Part shown: in pieces, positions 1-9,898 of the stretch | Position numbering within the stretch: the first letter of the stretch is position 1 | How the letters are laid out: each line of letters begins with the position of its first letter | Assembly (NCBI GenBank): GCA_020444265.1 | Contig: JAHLLH010000001.1 | Span: 1 to 64,000 of the forward strand | DNA: 64,000 nt | Reading direction: 5' to 3' | From: a bacterium | GTDB lineage: Bacteria > Electryoneota > Electryoneia > Electryoneales > Electryoneaceae | Made by a program: the position numbers and the translations under genes | Notes under the pieces: model-generated | What the model was told of the DNA's origin: nothing | The model's database searches: none | The model's input: the letters and a program-made list of their open reading frames with translations, nothing else

Positions 1-349
1 CAAGGCCGGATACGAACTCGAGGGGGACAACACGAATATACAAGGCCGGATTCTTCGAATCCGGCGAGGATCGGTGTGAGCCGAACATTCCCTATCGCGT
101 CCCCTGGGACGCGAAACGGTAACACCTCCCTGCTCCCTTAACGAAAACCCGGCTTGCAAGCCAAGCCGGGGCACGTGTTGTGCTGCTTTCGACCAATGTC
201 TCGCGCCGCATCAACAACCTTTCTCACGTTGCTGCATCTCATACCCTGAGAGACGGAGTCCTGCTGGAACCTCCACAGCGGTCTCGCGTATCCCTCGATG
301 GATAGGGAAAAAGGCCCGGTATTCTAGAGCACGGGCTGGATGGAATTCC
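1..349. other. Left-edge region without a confident gene
   Basis: No gene can be assigned here. Forward frames 2 and 3 stay open from the edge to stops at 77-79 and 120-122, so the tail of a gene entering from the left is possible, but neither reading is recognisable. A 10-base direct repeat, CAAGGCCGGA, sits at 1-10 and 41-50. A hairpin repeat at 148-170 is listed separately. The rest, up to the groES promoter, shows nothing further. Confidence 0.4.
148..170. repeat. REP-like hairpin, copy 1
   Basis: Inverted repeat with arms CCCGGCTT (148-155) and AAGCCGGG (163-170) around a 7-base loop, followed by GGCAC-TGTT-type sequence. Nearly the same element recurs at 25129-25159, including the flanking CGAAAA on the left and CAC-TGTT on the right. 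The two intergenic copies look like a dispersed palindromic repeat. It could also end transcription of whatever lies to the left. Confidence 0.55.
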
Positions 350-378
350 TTGACTCATTGTTCGCCGCAAGCTACTTT
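350..378 (+). promoter_or_regulatory. Probable sigma-70-type promoter of groES-groEL
   Basis: A -35 box TTGACT (350-355) lies 17 bases ahead of a weak -10 box TACTTT (373-378). The CIRCE operator starts 8 bases further on, so HrcA bound there would cover the expected transcription start. Position relative to CIRCE is the main support; the -10 match is only partial. Confidence 0.5.
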
Positions 379-385
379 CTGCGCG

Positions 386-412
386 TTAGCACTCATCTCT
401 TGAGAGTGCTAA
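386..412 (+). promoter_or_regulatory. CIRCE operator (HrcA binding site)
   Basis: Perfect inverted repeat TTAGCACTC-N9-GAGTGCTAA, exactly the CIRCE consensus, 144 bases upstream of groES. In many bacteria CIRCE is the binding site of the repressor HrcA, whose activity depends on GroEL. The genome is therefore expected to encode hrcA, which is not in this window. Confidence 0.97.
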
Positions 413-555
413 CAACAAGAGTCAAAACCTTGTTTTTACTTCAAGATTCCCATCGCATCGCTGGATCACTGAGACCATCTGGGCATGCGGGCGGTGGGAG
501 ATGAGTATCCAATCGAATCATTCCCGGATGGTGTACACTCGCAAGGAGGAGCAGG

Positions 556-2528
<1,973 letters not shown>

Positions 2529-2555
2529 GCCGTTTCTACCCTACGCACTACATCA

Positions 2556-2590
2556 AACCCCCGCCGGATTTCCGGCGGGGGTTTTCTTTT
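2556..2590 (+). terminator. Rho-independent terminator of groES-groEL
   Basis: Arms CCCCCGCCGGA (2558-2568) and TCCGGCGGGGG (2571-2581) form a G+C-rich stem directly followed by TTTTCTTTTT. It lies 30 bases after the groEL stop. Confidence 0.95.
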
Positions 2591-2643
2591 TACTGCAGAT
2601 ATACAAGTTGTATATTTTAATACCCGCGGCAATCTGGAGAATA

Positions 2644-3582
2644 ATGATGATGTGGATTGAATACTCAAGAGATAGAGTTCATGGTGGTCCAGGCTGGGAA
2701 TTCGGTACTTGTGCGTGGGCGCCAACGATTAACAGAGCAAATAGACGTTGGCCTTACTGGATATCAATTGGGGATGTAGAGCGTGGGGATATGATCTTAC
2801 ACCTACAAGAGAGTCGAGAGGGCACCTTCTTCGTAGGGATTTCGGAGGCTACAGATGATGGATATATCACACAAAGTAAGCCGCCATATCCAGGTGAATG
2901 GGATGATTTTAGTGAGTTCTATCGGGTAGATCTGAAAAATTTTCAACCATTTCAGGAGTCGATTGGTTTGAGAGATATCTTCTATATTCATGATGAATTA
3001 TTGAGAAATTATTACTCTAAAAAGAGTAAAAGTGAGCATGTATTTTATGTAATACAAAATAGTAAGCTTCAAATTCTTAACGGCGCCTATTTTTCGCCAA
3101 TAACATTAGATTTATATAATATATTATTTGAAAATAATATAATAAGTAGAAAAACTCATTTTAAACTTGATAAAGTTATAGCAGGAGAAAAGCTATCAAT
3201 GGTTAAACAAAGAATAGGGCATTCAGAGTTTTCAAGAAAAGTAAAGTATAATTATAATTATAAATGTTGTTTTCCAGGATGTGAAATCAATGATGAGCGA
3301 TTTTTAGTCGGATCACATATAGAGCGATGGGCAGACAATGTGAAAAAAAGAGGTGATATATCTAATGGATTGTGCTTGTGTGTTTTTCACGATAAAGCTT
3401 TAGAGCGAGGATTATACTACATTACTGGAAATTATAAAATAAAAATCATTGAAAGCAAATCTTATACTTATAGTAATGTATATAAAATATTAAAGCCATA
3501 TGAAAATAAAACAATAAGGAAAGGCAGGGTGTTACCTTCCGTAGAGTCGCTTAATAGGCATTATCAGAGATCGATTAAGTAG
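2644..3582 (+). CDS. HNH endonuclease with PUA/EVE-like N-terminal domain (putative type IV restriction enzyme)
   Basis: About 312 residues. The C-terminal third is an HNH nuclease: a Cys-X4-Cys pair near residues 209-214, SHIERW near 224, and NGLCLC followed by HDKA near 241-251, the usual Cys/His zinc site with the catalytic His. The N-terminal ~110 residues (GDMILHL, FFVGISEA, PPYPGEWDDFSEFYRV) resemble the PUA-superfamily EVE/ASCH fold, which in EVE-HNH and SRA-HNH enzymes reads modified cytosine. A role in cutting modified foreign DNA is inferred from this architecture. The gene is strikingly A+T-rich, especially 2980-3520, unlike its neighbours, and no methyltransferase adjoins it, so recent transfer is likely. 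Three consecutive ATGs (2644, 2647, 2650) follow CTGGAG; the exact start is uncertain. Confidence 0.72.
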   Translation: MMMWIEYSRDRVHGGPGWEFGTCAWAPTINRANRRWPYWISIGDVERGDMILHLQESREGTFFVGISEATDDGYITQSKPPYPGEWDDFSEFYRVDLKNFQPFQESIGLRDIFYIHDELLRNYYSKKSKSEHVFYVIQNSKLQILNGAYFSPITLDLYNILFENNIISRKTHFKLDKVIAGEKLSMVKQRIGHSEFSRKVKYNYNYKCCFPGCEINDERFLVGSHIERWADNVKKRGDISNGLCLCVFHDKALERGLYYITGNYKIKIIESKSYTYSNVYKILKPYENKTIRKGRVLPSVESLNRHYQRSIK

Positions 3583-3616
3583 CCAAGGCTGACATTGTTT
3601 TCTTAGTGGTGGATAA

Positions 3617-4690
3617 ATGAATATCAGCAGTGTTGACTGGCTTCTCGACTCGAGCGACCCAGCACTCAGTGCAAAAGTCTTGACCGACCTGCTCGACCGT
3701 CCGGAGGATGATCCGGAGGTGGTGGACGCGCGATCCAGGATTCAGGAGATGCCGTGGGTGAAGGAGACGCTCAAGGCGTTTGAGACGGGGGAGGTGTGGG
3801 ACCTGGGGTTCTACATCAAGTACCGGGGGCCGAGCTGGTCGTTGGCGCACTTGATGAACATCGGCCTGCCGGGCGATCATCCGGTGATGCAAAAGGGCGC
3901 CGAGTACATCCTGGAGCAGGCAAAACCGCTCTCCTCCCTCAAGCCGGGTAGCCGTGAGGCGGAGCGGTATGAAGGGAAGCCGGATGGGACTTGCTGGCTC
4001 TACCCGCTTTCCTGCCTGTCGGCACGGATGGCGATGGTGCTGACCCATGCGGGCTATGGGTTGCATGAGGTCGCACGCGGGGCGCGGTCTCAGTGCATCA
4101 GCGCGTTCCGTCCCGGTGTTGGCTTCGACTGCATGGCGATTGACCTCTCGCTGATCCCCGGCTGTGTGATGGCGGTGCCGGAGGTGCTGAAGGCGATGAT
4201 CGCCATCCCGGAGGCGGACCGCAGCAAAGAGGAACGTCGCTTCATCGGCGAGGCGATCTCCCTGCTGATGCAGCACGAGATCTACAAGTATGTCGTGGTT
4301 GCCACGAAAGAGTGGAACGAGCTGACGTACAAGGAACCATTCGACTGGGTGCTCGATCAGAAACGGGACTGGCTCGCGGCGGGCCGGGCCGACGAGCGTA
4401 CCGCGAAACCGAGCTGGCTGCGTTTCCACTACCCCCACGGCTACAACCCCGACCTCATTGAAGTCCTAAACACCCTCGCTGATGCGGGCGTGAAACGATC
4501 CCCCGAAATCGATGCCGCGCTCGAGCAGGTGCTCGCGAAACGGACCAAAGACGGCTATTTGAAGATGACCGGTGGCCTCAACGGCAAGATGTGGGCAGAC
4601 CTCGAGCAGAAAGGCAAGCCGAGCCGTTGGGTGACGTATCGGGCACTTCGTGCACTGAAAGGGTTTGGGTTGACCGAGATTGAAGCGTAG
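3617..4690 (+). CDS. Conserved hypothetical protein, alpha/alpha-toroid (prenyltransferase/squalene-cyclase-like) family
   Basis: A 357-residue protein beginning with a WLLDSSDPALSAKVL-type motif followed by LLDRPEDDPEVVDAR. This opening is typical of a widespread uncharacterised family whose helical repeats resemble the toroid of terpene cyclases and protein prenyltransferases. Short repeats rich in Trp, Tyr and Gly recur (WDLGFYIKYRG, CWLYPLSCLSAR, GYLKMTGGLNGKMW). No signal peptide or membrane segment is visible, so it is probably cytoplasmic. No substrate can be named. The ribosome site is weak (GGTGG). It stands alone between the A+T-rich nuclease and the GNAT pair. Confidence 0.6.
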   Translation: MNISSVDWLLDSSDPALSAKVLTDLLDRPEDDPEVVDARSRIQEMPWVKETLKAFETGEVWDLGFYIKYRGPSWSLAHLMNIGLPGDHPVMQKGAEYILEQAKPLSSLKPGSREAERYEGKPDGTCWLYPLSCLSARMAMVLTHAGYGLHEVARGARSQCISAFRPGVGFDCMAIDLSLIPGCVMAVPEVLKAMIAIPEADRSKEERRFIGEAISLLMQHEIYKYVVVATKEWNELTYKEPFDWVLDQKRDWLAAGRADERTAKPSWLRFHYPHGYNPDLIEVLNTLADAGVKRSPEIDAALEQVLAKRTKDGYLKMTGGLNGKMWADLEQKGKPSRWVTYRALRALKGFGLTEIEA

Positions 4691-4724
4691 ATTATAAGCC
4701 GGGTTAGATTGTCTGGGGGGATGC

Positions 4725-5525
4725 ATGACGACAATCGTAGATCTGGATTCCGACTACCTCGACAGCTATTGCTGCTGTTTTGAGGACTACGACGACCGTA
4801 TGAAGCTGGGCGCAGAGCGTAAACACGAGTGGGTGGAACGCATGCGCCCTCTCGGTTTACGGTGCAAGTTGGCGATTGATGATGATAGAAAACCGTTTGG
4901 GATGATTGAGTACATGCCCATTGAGGTCGCCCCGGCAGAAGGTAATGGATTGTACTTCATCAACTGCATTTGGGTGCATGGGCACAAGCGAGGTCTTGGA
5001 AATCGGCAAAAGCGAGGGGTTGGTAAAGCCCTCCTCCGTGCTGCGGAGCTGGATGCGATGGACCTTGGCGCTCAGGGGATGGCTGCCTGGGGATTGAGTC
5101 TTCCACTCTGGATGAAGGCAGCCTGGTTCCGCAGGCATGGCTACAGAAAGGCGGATCGCAAAGGGTTGATGAGACTCGTCTGGAAACCCTTTATCAGCAC
5201 AGCCAGCCCACCCACATGGATTGCGGGAAAGCCGAACCCGGCAATTCAGCCTGGACGTGTGACAGTCACCGGCTTCCTTAACGGTCAATGCCCGCTCATG
5301 AATTTTCGTTTTGAGCAATTGAAACGGATTGCAGCAGAGTTTGAGGGGAACGTCGACTTCATCGAGATCGACACCTTTGATAAGGCTGCCCTGCAAGACA
5401 ACCGGGCGAAGGACGCTCTATTCATCAACCGCCAAGAGCTGCCCCCGGGACCACCTGTTCCCGATGCCAAGCTGCGGAAACGGATTCGGAAGGCGGTCCG
5501 GAAACTGGGATCTGCTCCACACTAA
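4725..5525 (+). CDS. GNAT N-acetyltransferase with C-terminal thioredoxin-like (YoaP-type) domain, paralogue 1
   Basis: 266 residues. Residues ~1-150 form a GNAT fold: the acetyl-CoA loop appears as KRGVGKALL near 100, followed by the usual WFRRHGYRKADRKG region. Residues ~175-266 are an extra domain starting VTVTGFLNGQCPLMN and ending FINRQELP..., which resembles the thioredoxin-like C-terminus of YoaP-type acetyltransferases, with a single conserved Cys in GQC. The acceptor substrate is unknown. A G-rich ribosome site (TGGGGGG) precedes the ATG. A diverged second copy lies at 5925-6710 and a terminator lies between them, so each is probably transcribed separately. Confidence 0.75.
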   Translation: MTTIVDLDSDYLDSYCCCFEDYDDRMKLGAERKHEWVERMRPLGLRCKLAIDDDRKPFGMIEYMPIEVAPAEGNGLYFINCIWVHGHKRGLGNRQKRGVGKALLRAAELDAMDLGAQGMAAWGLSLPLWMKAAWFRRHGYRKADRKGLMRLVWKPFISTASPPTWIAGKPNPAIQPGRVTVTGFLNGQCPLMNFRFEQLKRIAAEFEGNVDFIEIDTFDKAALQDNRAKDALFINRQELPPGPPVPDAKLRKRIRKAVRKLGSAPH

Positions 5526-5550
5526 TTGTTGGTGGAAAGCCAATCCATAC

Positions 5551-5586
5551 ATGCCCGGGTGATCGTCCATCCCGGGCATATTTTCT
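5551..5586 (+). terminator. Rho-independent terminator after GNAT paralogue 1
   Basis: Arms ATGCCCGGG (5551-5559) and CCCGGGCAT (5571-5579) with an 11-base loop, followed by ATTTTCT. It lies 25 bases after the stop codon. Confidence 0.75.
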
Positions 5587-5912
5587 CGAATGCGAACAGG
5601 GCGGGTTCCCTGAGGCGACTCACATTTTGGAGTTCTGTTGCGCCATTTCGAGGAGACGATAAACGTGAAGAATGGCCATAACCTGCTATTCTCGTACAGG
5701 ATAAGCGCAGGAAATGAGTGTGTACAGAGGGCTCTCTTTAATCCAAAAAATAACGGCATACTTATGAGAGATATTACAAATATGACGCAAACCGCTGCTA
5801 TATTTACATAACGGGAGATTCATCCAGTTCAACTAGTCTAGCTATCACGAAAGGAAGCGGATCACCCCCAACCTTGAACCGTGGCCGGAACGGGAACCGG
5901 ATGGACTCCGAA
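5587..5912. other. Intergenic region between the GNAT paralogues
   Basis: About 330 bases with no credible reading frame. The part 5690-5820 is richer in A+T than its surroundings and is the likely promoter region of the second paralogue, but no clear -35/-10 pair could be fixed. No repeat or structured element was recognised. Confidence 0.4.
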
Positions 5913-5924
5913 GGGGGAGGTGAG

Positions 5925-6710
5925 ATGATTACCATCGCTGATTGGGATGCCTCCGAGCTGAACACGGGCTGCTGTTCCGTCTCCTATGACAAGCGTCTGA
6001 AGCCTGGATATGGTCTGAAGCGATACTGGGCGAAAAAGATGCTGTCAAATGGACTGCGCGCAAAAGTGGCACTGAATGAATACAGGCAAACCATCGGGAT
6101 GGTCGAATACACGCCGATCCAAGTCGCGCCGGCCGAAGGGGTCGGCTTTTATTTTATTCACAGTATTTGGGTGGAGGGGGTTAGCAGTCCTACTCGTAAT
6201 CTAAGCTGGAAGGGTATTGGAGCGGCACTGCTGAGCGCTTGCGAAAAAGATGCCCTGGATCATGGCGCGAAAGGAGTCGTTGCCTGGGGATGGAAACCGC
6301 CGCATCGGATGCGTTATACCTGGTTCAAACGTCAAGGGTATCGAGTTGCAGACAAACGAGAAAACCGTATTCTGGTTTGGAAATCGCTGTCGGATGATGC
6401 AGAAGCGCCAAGTTGGTTACGTGGCGACGTTCCCACGTATTTCTCCCCTGAACTACCCGTAATCACCGTATATGTCAGTGGACAATGCCTGATCATGAAT
6501 CATCGCTTCCTGCAACTGAGACAAATTGCTGCAGAATTCGGGGATGAGGTACAGTTTAACGGTGTGGCGACCCTCGATAAGCAGGCGATGCGAAGATGTT
6601 GCACAATGGATGCGAGCTTCATTGATGGCGAACGATTGCCTGATTGTGTCATTCTCAGCGATGAAGAGTTGAGGAAGCTGGTCAAGAAGGCATTGAAGAA
6701 GCGGGGCTGA
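5925..6710 (+). CDS. GNAT N-acetyltransferase with C-terminal thioredoxin-like (YoaP-type) domain, paralogue 2
   Basis: 261 residues, co-linear with the protein encoded at 4725-5525. Shared blocks are IEY/VEYTPI-VAPAEG near 60, the WKGIGAALL acetyl-CoA loop near 105, WFKRQGYRVADK near 150, and a C-terminal domain beginning SGQCLIMN. The pair clearly arose by tandem duplication and has diverged strongly. The ATG at 5925 follows GGGGGAGG at 5913-5920; upstream in-frame codons lack such a site. Paralogue 1 has CPLM after GQ where this copy has CLIM, and the FI-D/N-x-E-x-LP motif is kept in both. The substrate is unknown. Confidence 0.75.
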   Translation: MITIADWDASELNTGCCSVSYDKRLKPGYGLKRYWAKKMLSNGLRAKVALNEYRQTIGMVEYTPIQVAPAEGVGFYFIHSIWVEGVSSPTRNLSWKGIGAALLSACEKDALDHGAKGVVAWGWKPPHRMRYTWFKRQGYRVADKRENRILVWKSLSDDAEAPSWLRGDVPTYFSPELPVITVYVSGQCLIMNHRFLQLRQIAAEFGDEVQFNGVATLDKQAMRRCCTMDASFIDGERLPDCVILSDEELRKLVKKALKKRG

Positions 6711-6799
6711 CCGGGTTGCATCCTGTTTCCGGTAACCGAGTCGCGATGAGGTTGCGCCAGGTCCAAAGGCATGACGCGTTTCACACATGAAAAGAACGA

Positions 6800-6817
6800 A
6801 TCCGGCAAGTGCCGGAT
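6800..6817 (-). terminator. Possible terminator of the methyltransferase gene
   Basis: Stem ATCCGGC (6800-6806) with GCCGGAT (6811-6817), followed on the minus strand by TCGTTCTTTT. It lies 28 bases beyond the minus-strand stop at 6845, in the gap between converging genes. Confidence 0.5.
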
Positions 6818-6844
6818 CGGGCCACCCACCAGGTCCCACCTGCA

Positions 6845-7501
6845 TTACCCTCGCAGCCTCGCCACATAGACCCCGTAACGGATATCCTCATGCTCCCCGG
6901 GTCCGCCGATGACCAACAGCCGTTGCCGTTTCAGCAGCTCAAATCCCATTTGCTCGAGCAACTCCAGCACATGGCCATAAGGATGTAAAAAGATGGGTAC
7001 TCCCCAAGCAGTCGGCATTTCGACGGGATCGATGCCTGCACGGTCTGTCGTCGGCTTGTCCGATTCGGGAACAGCAACTGTAAAGGCGAAGATCCCACCC
7101 CGCCGGAGGAGTCGTTTTACCTCACTGAAGACGGGTTGAAGATCACCGAAGAAGTGGAACAGACCGGATGAAATCACGATGGAATATGTGTGATCTGCCA
7201 CAGGCCAGGGGAAGTGGGAGAGGTCTGTCTGGATCAGCTCTTCGGCGAGGTTTTTAGCACGGCACGCCGTGAGCATGGTCTCAGAACCATCCATCCCGCT
7301 GATCCGCAAACCGTGTCGCTGAAAGAGTTCGGAGGAAAGTCCTGTTCCGATTCCCAGGTCGAGGAGGGACTGGCCTGGTTTGATCAGGTCGAAACACATC
7401 CCGAAAAGGGCTTCATGACCATGGTACTCATACTTACGTACCTGCTCATCGTACTGCGATGCATCCTCATCATGCACACGAATGCGATCATTCGAATCCA
7501 C
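6845..7501 (-). CDS. Class I SAM-dependent methyltransferase
   Basis: 218 residues from a GTG start. Motif I is LLDLGIGTGLSSELF near residue 50, followed by the acidic GMDGSE loop, the DLSHFPWP / VISSGLFHFF region and the LRRGGIFAFTV strand, all typical of Rossmann-fold methyltransferases of the Methyltransf_11/25 type. The methyl acceptor cannot be told from sequence. The GTG at 7501 follows GGGGGAG and avoids an 80-base overlap with the upstream gene that a longer reading would need. It is probably transcribed with the membrane-protein gene at 7551-7991, 49 bases upstream. Confidence 0.8.
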   Translation of the reverse strand: MDSNDRIRVHDEDASQYDEQVRKYEYHGHEALFGMCFDLIKPGQSLLDLGIGTGLSSELFQRHGLRISGMDGSETMLTACRAKNLAEELIQTDLSHFPWPVADHTYSIVISSGLFHFFGDLQPVFSEVKRLLRRGGIFAFTVAVPESDKPTTDRAGIDPVEMPTAWGVPIFLHPYGHVLELLEQMGFELLKRQRLLVIGGPGEHEDIRYGVYVARLRG

Positions 7502-7550
7502 ATCTCCCCCTGCAAAGTTGTCTTCGTTCCTGGTTAGGAGAAGGGGGGAT

Positions 7551-7991
7551 CTAGCCTGCTTTCTCTCCCTGGAGGTGTGTATCTCCTTCACGATAGGGCG
7601 CCGCACCCGCCATAATGATGATCGGCAGTTCAAAAAAGCGCCAGAGCAGCATCACCCAGACAATGGGCCAGGGCAAGTAGCCGATCCCGAGTGCCGCCAT
7701 CCCGGGGATCAGGGCGACGAAGACCCAAATCATAAAGCCAGTCATGATCGCAGTCTTCGGGCCGGGACCGAAACGATCCCGCATGATGACATAAAGCCAG
7801 ACCGTCGTAATCCCGAGCAGGAAATTTGCGAGGATCATCCAGATCGATTCCGACATGCCGAACGTGACCCCCAACAGCGCATCCCAAAAGGAGATCAGGG
7901 CGGATCGATGCAGCACCATCTGGCTGACATTCAGCAGAAAGCCGACAAGCAACCCGCCGGTGAAAATCCGTCTCACATTGATCGCATTCAT
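7551..7991 (-). CDS. Small conserved inner-membrane protein
   Basis: 146 residues with about four hydrophobic segments (near 8-28, 45-68, 77-98 and 105-125) and a polar C-terminus. It starts MNAINVRRIFTGGLL, a beginning seen in a common family of unknown four-helix membrane proteins. The ATG at 7991 has GGAG 6 bases upstream; an earlier in-frame ATG at 8012 lacks one. No function can be assigned. Confidence 0.6.
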   Translation of the reverse strand: MNAINVRRIFTGGLLVGFLLNVSQMVLHRSALISFWDALLGVTFGMSESIWMILANFLLGITTVWLYVIMRDRFGPGPKTAIMTGFMIWVFVALIPGMAALGIGYLPWPIVWVMLLWRFFELPIIIMAGAAPYREGDTHLQGEKAG

Positions 7992-8183
7992 CCTGGCTCC
8001 GGAATCAAGCATGTTGAGGGGGAGCGACGAGTTCGTCTTCCAGATTCAGTGTATGCCGCTTCTTCGAACCGTCCAAAAATAGAACGAGGATAGAAGAGAG
8101 GCAATCGGATCAGCTACTCGATTGATTTCTTCTTGCATACTCCGAGCGCTGTTGTTCAGCCGTAGCGTCCGTGTCTCGCGCTA

Positions 8184-9476
8184 TTACCAGCTGCTCCGTT
8201 TGATCTGTACCGGTTGAAAACGTTGCAGTGCCTCATCACTCAAACCGATGTTCGCCCGGCTGCCATCCACATCCGATTCCAGCAGGCTGCCGCGATCCAG
8301 CAAGGGGGAGGAGGGGAGAGGGCGGAAATCATTGTTGTCCGGATCGGTGAAGCAGGGATCAAGGATCATGAAGCGTCCGTCCAGGGTGCTGTCCGGTGGA
8401 AGGGTGGTGTTTTCCGCATCGTCTGAACCCTCGCTCCAGAAACTGGCCCGCCATGCTTCCTCTTCTGGATCGAAGATGATGTTGTTATGCGCGAGAAAGG
8501 CATCATTCGGCCCATTGTTCCAGACACCAACCCGAGGACAGACCCATTCATCCCGCCAACCGGGAGCGTAAATAACCGTATTTACCAGCCGTCCACGGCT
8601 TTCCTCACTCCAGACTGCAAAGCCACAATTACCCGCTCGAGCGATGATGTTGTTGACACAATCAAGAGTCGAGGAACCGGTAGCGATGATGCCCCAGCCG
8701 AGGACATCATGCACCACATTATCCCGCAGGACCACGTGCGATGAGCCGAAACTGCCAATCCCTTTCCAGTACCCGGAGACATCGTTTCGTTGAATGGTCG
8801 CGACAGCATCCCAGGTGACCCCGATACCCACACCGCGACCATCGGCAATGATGTTGTCACGAATCAGGGCACGTGCGCCACGATAGAGGGCGATACCATC
8901 CCAGGAGTTGCCACGAATCAGGCAGTTTTCGACGAGTAGGTCTGCACCCTCTCGTCCCACGATTCCGGCGATTCCAACGACGACACTGTCTGCACGGTGG
9001 TTGTTCTCCGTGATTGAGCAATCGCTGATTGTGAGCCGGGTCTGACGAGCGACAACAGCAGCATCGGTCGCGGCACCGTCGAGATCACGGATTCCCCCCG
9101 TAATGGTCATTCGTTCAAGCGTGGCACGACCCGCATTCTCAAAGAGAACACCGTACCCTGCATGTGTAACAAGGACGGTCTGGTCACGATCCTCGCCGAG
9201 CAAGACGATTGGCTTGTCAATTAGCAGTCCATAGGTATGATGCACCACCGTCTGGTGGTTCTCGCAATTGCCGCAGAGGGCCTCAGATCGTTCTCGAGGT
9301 GCCAAGTGAAACAGCCCCGGCTGCAGCACAAGGGTGTCACCAGCTGCGGCTCTGTCGACCACCTCCTGAAGCGATTCGGTGGGGTGGACAAATCGGGTTT
9401 TGGCCTCGACTCCAGTCAGCAGGAGCAGCAGTGGAAGGATGATCGCGGCTAGTCGCGGCACATTTTGTTGAGTCAA
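8184..9476 (-). CDS. Secreted right-handed parallel beta-helix protein (NosD/pectate-lyase-like repeats)
   Basis: About 430 residues. A signal peptide (hydrophobic run PLLLLL ending GVEA) is followed by LQEVVDRAAAGDTLVLQPG, the typical entry to a beta-helix. Then come ~20-residue rungs such as VENCLIRGNSWDGIALY, IRDNIIADGRGVGIGV and LRDNVVHDVLGWGIIA. Such PbH1 repeats occur in polysaccharide lyases, NosD-type proteins and other surface proteins; no lyase active site was identified. Two Cys near the N-terminus (CGNC) could form a disulfide. The start is uncertain: TTG at 9476 follows GAGAG, while a GTG at 9461 would begin directly at the signal peptide. The protein is exported, probably periplasmic or extracellular. 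Confidence 0.72.
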   Translation of the reverse strand: MTQQNVPRLAAIILPLLLLLTGVEAKTRFVHPTESLQEVVDRAAAGDTLVLQPGLFHLAPRERSEALCGNCENHQTVVHHTYGLLIDKPIVLLGEDRDQTVLVTHAGYGVLFENAGRATLERMTITGGIRDLDGAATDAAVVARQTRLTISDCSITENNHRADSVVVGIAGIVGREGADLLVENCLIRGNSWDGIALYRGARALIRDNIIADGRGVGIGVTWDAVATIQRNDVSGYWKGIGSFGSSHVVLRDNVVHDVLGWGIIATGSSTLDCVNNIIARAGNCGFAVWSEESRGRLVNTVIYAPGWRDEWVCPRVGVWNNGPNDAFLAHNNIIFDPEEEAWRASFWSEGSDDAENTTLPPDSTLDGRFMILDPCFTDPDNNDFRPLPSSPLLDRGSLLESDVDGSRANIGLSDEALQRFQPVQIKRSSW

Positions 9477-9699
9477 AATGCTCTCGAGTGAGTAAAATGG
9501 GTTTGTGCATAAAAAGCACAAGCATCCAGGCTGGTAAACGGCTGATCGTGCAGACTATGCTCCAAACTGCGCACAGTATATACAGCAATCCGAGGATGAT
9601 TCAAGTGAGAAGGTTGTAAAAACACCATCCTACCTACTTGGCATGACCATTGCGCTTTGTAGAAGCGGACCCGGTCATGGAAACATGGCAAAAGCTGGT
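9477..9699. other. Divergent intergenic region, left part
   Basis: Together with the region up to 9898 this forms a ~420-base gap between divergently read genes. It must hold promoters for both, but no convincing -35/-10 pair was found. The only clear structure is the nested inverted repeat at 9700-9772. Confidence 0.35.
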
Positions 9700-9772
9700 G
9701 ATTGACATCGGGCAAAGACTCTCTCCCACCCTTCCGAAGCCTTTGTAATTCGAAGAGAGTCTGATGTCAATC
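9700..9772. other. Nested inverted repeat, possible structured RNA element
   Basis: Outer arms GATTGACATC (9700-9709) and GATGTCAATC (9763-9772) pair perfectly over 10 bases. Inner arms AGACTCTCT (9716-9724) and AGAGAGTCT (9754-9762) pair perfectly over 9. The left side has a 6-base bulge and the right side none, which leaves an apical loop of 29 bases. It lies between divergent genes, 127 bases before the glycosylase start, so it is not an obvious terminator of an annotated gene. Confidence 0.5.
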
Positions 9773-9898
9773 TTTCCAGCCCGGGTCCATTTTTTTATTC
9801 CGGCTCCAGGTAGCACGTGTCCCGGTTTCTGAGGCTCTTCCGAGATGGATGGTGGCGATTCCATTGTGTTGAGGCTATTTTCTGGAAAGGCGGGGTGT

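Noticed and set aside
1-122. Open frames at the left edge that could be the 3' end of a gene
   Set aside because: Two forward frames are open and neither gives a recognisable protein end; too short to decide.
3575-4438. Long minus-strand open frame
   Set aside because: It lies opposite the gene at 3617-4690; rich in Arg, Pro and His with no family look, so a shadow.
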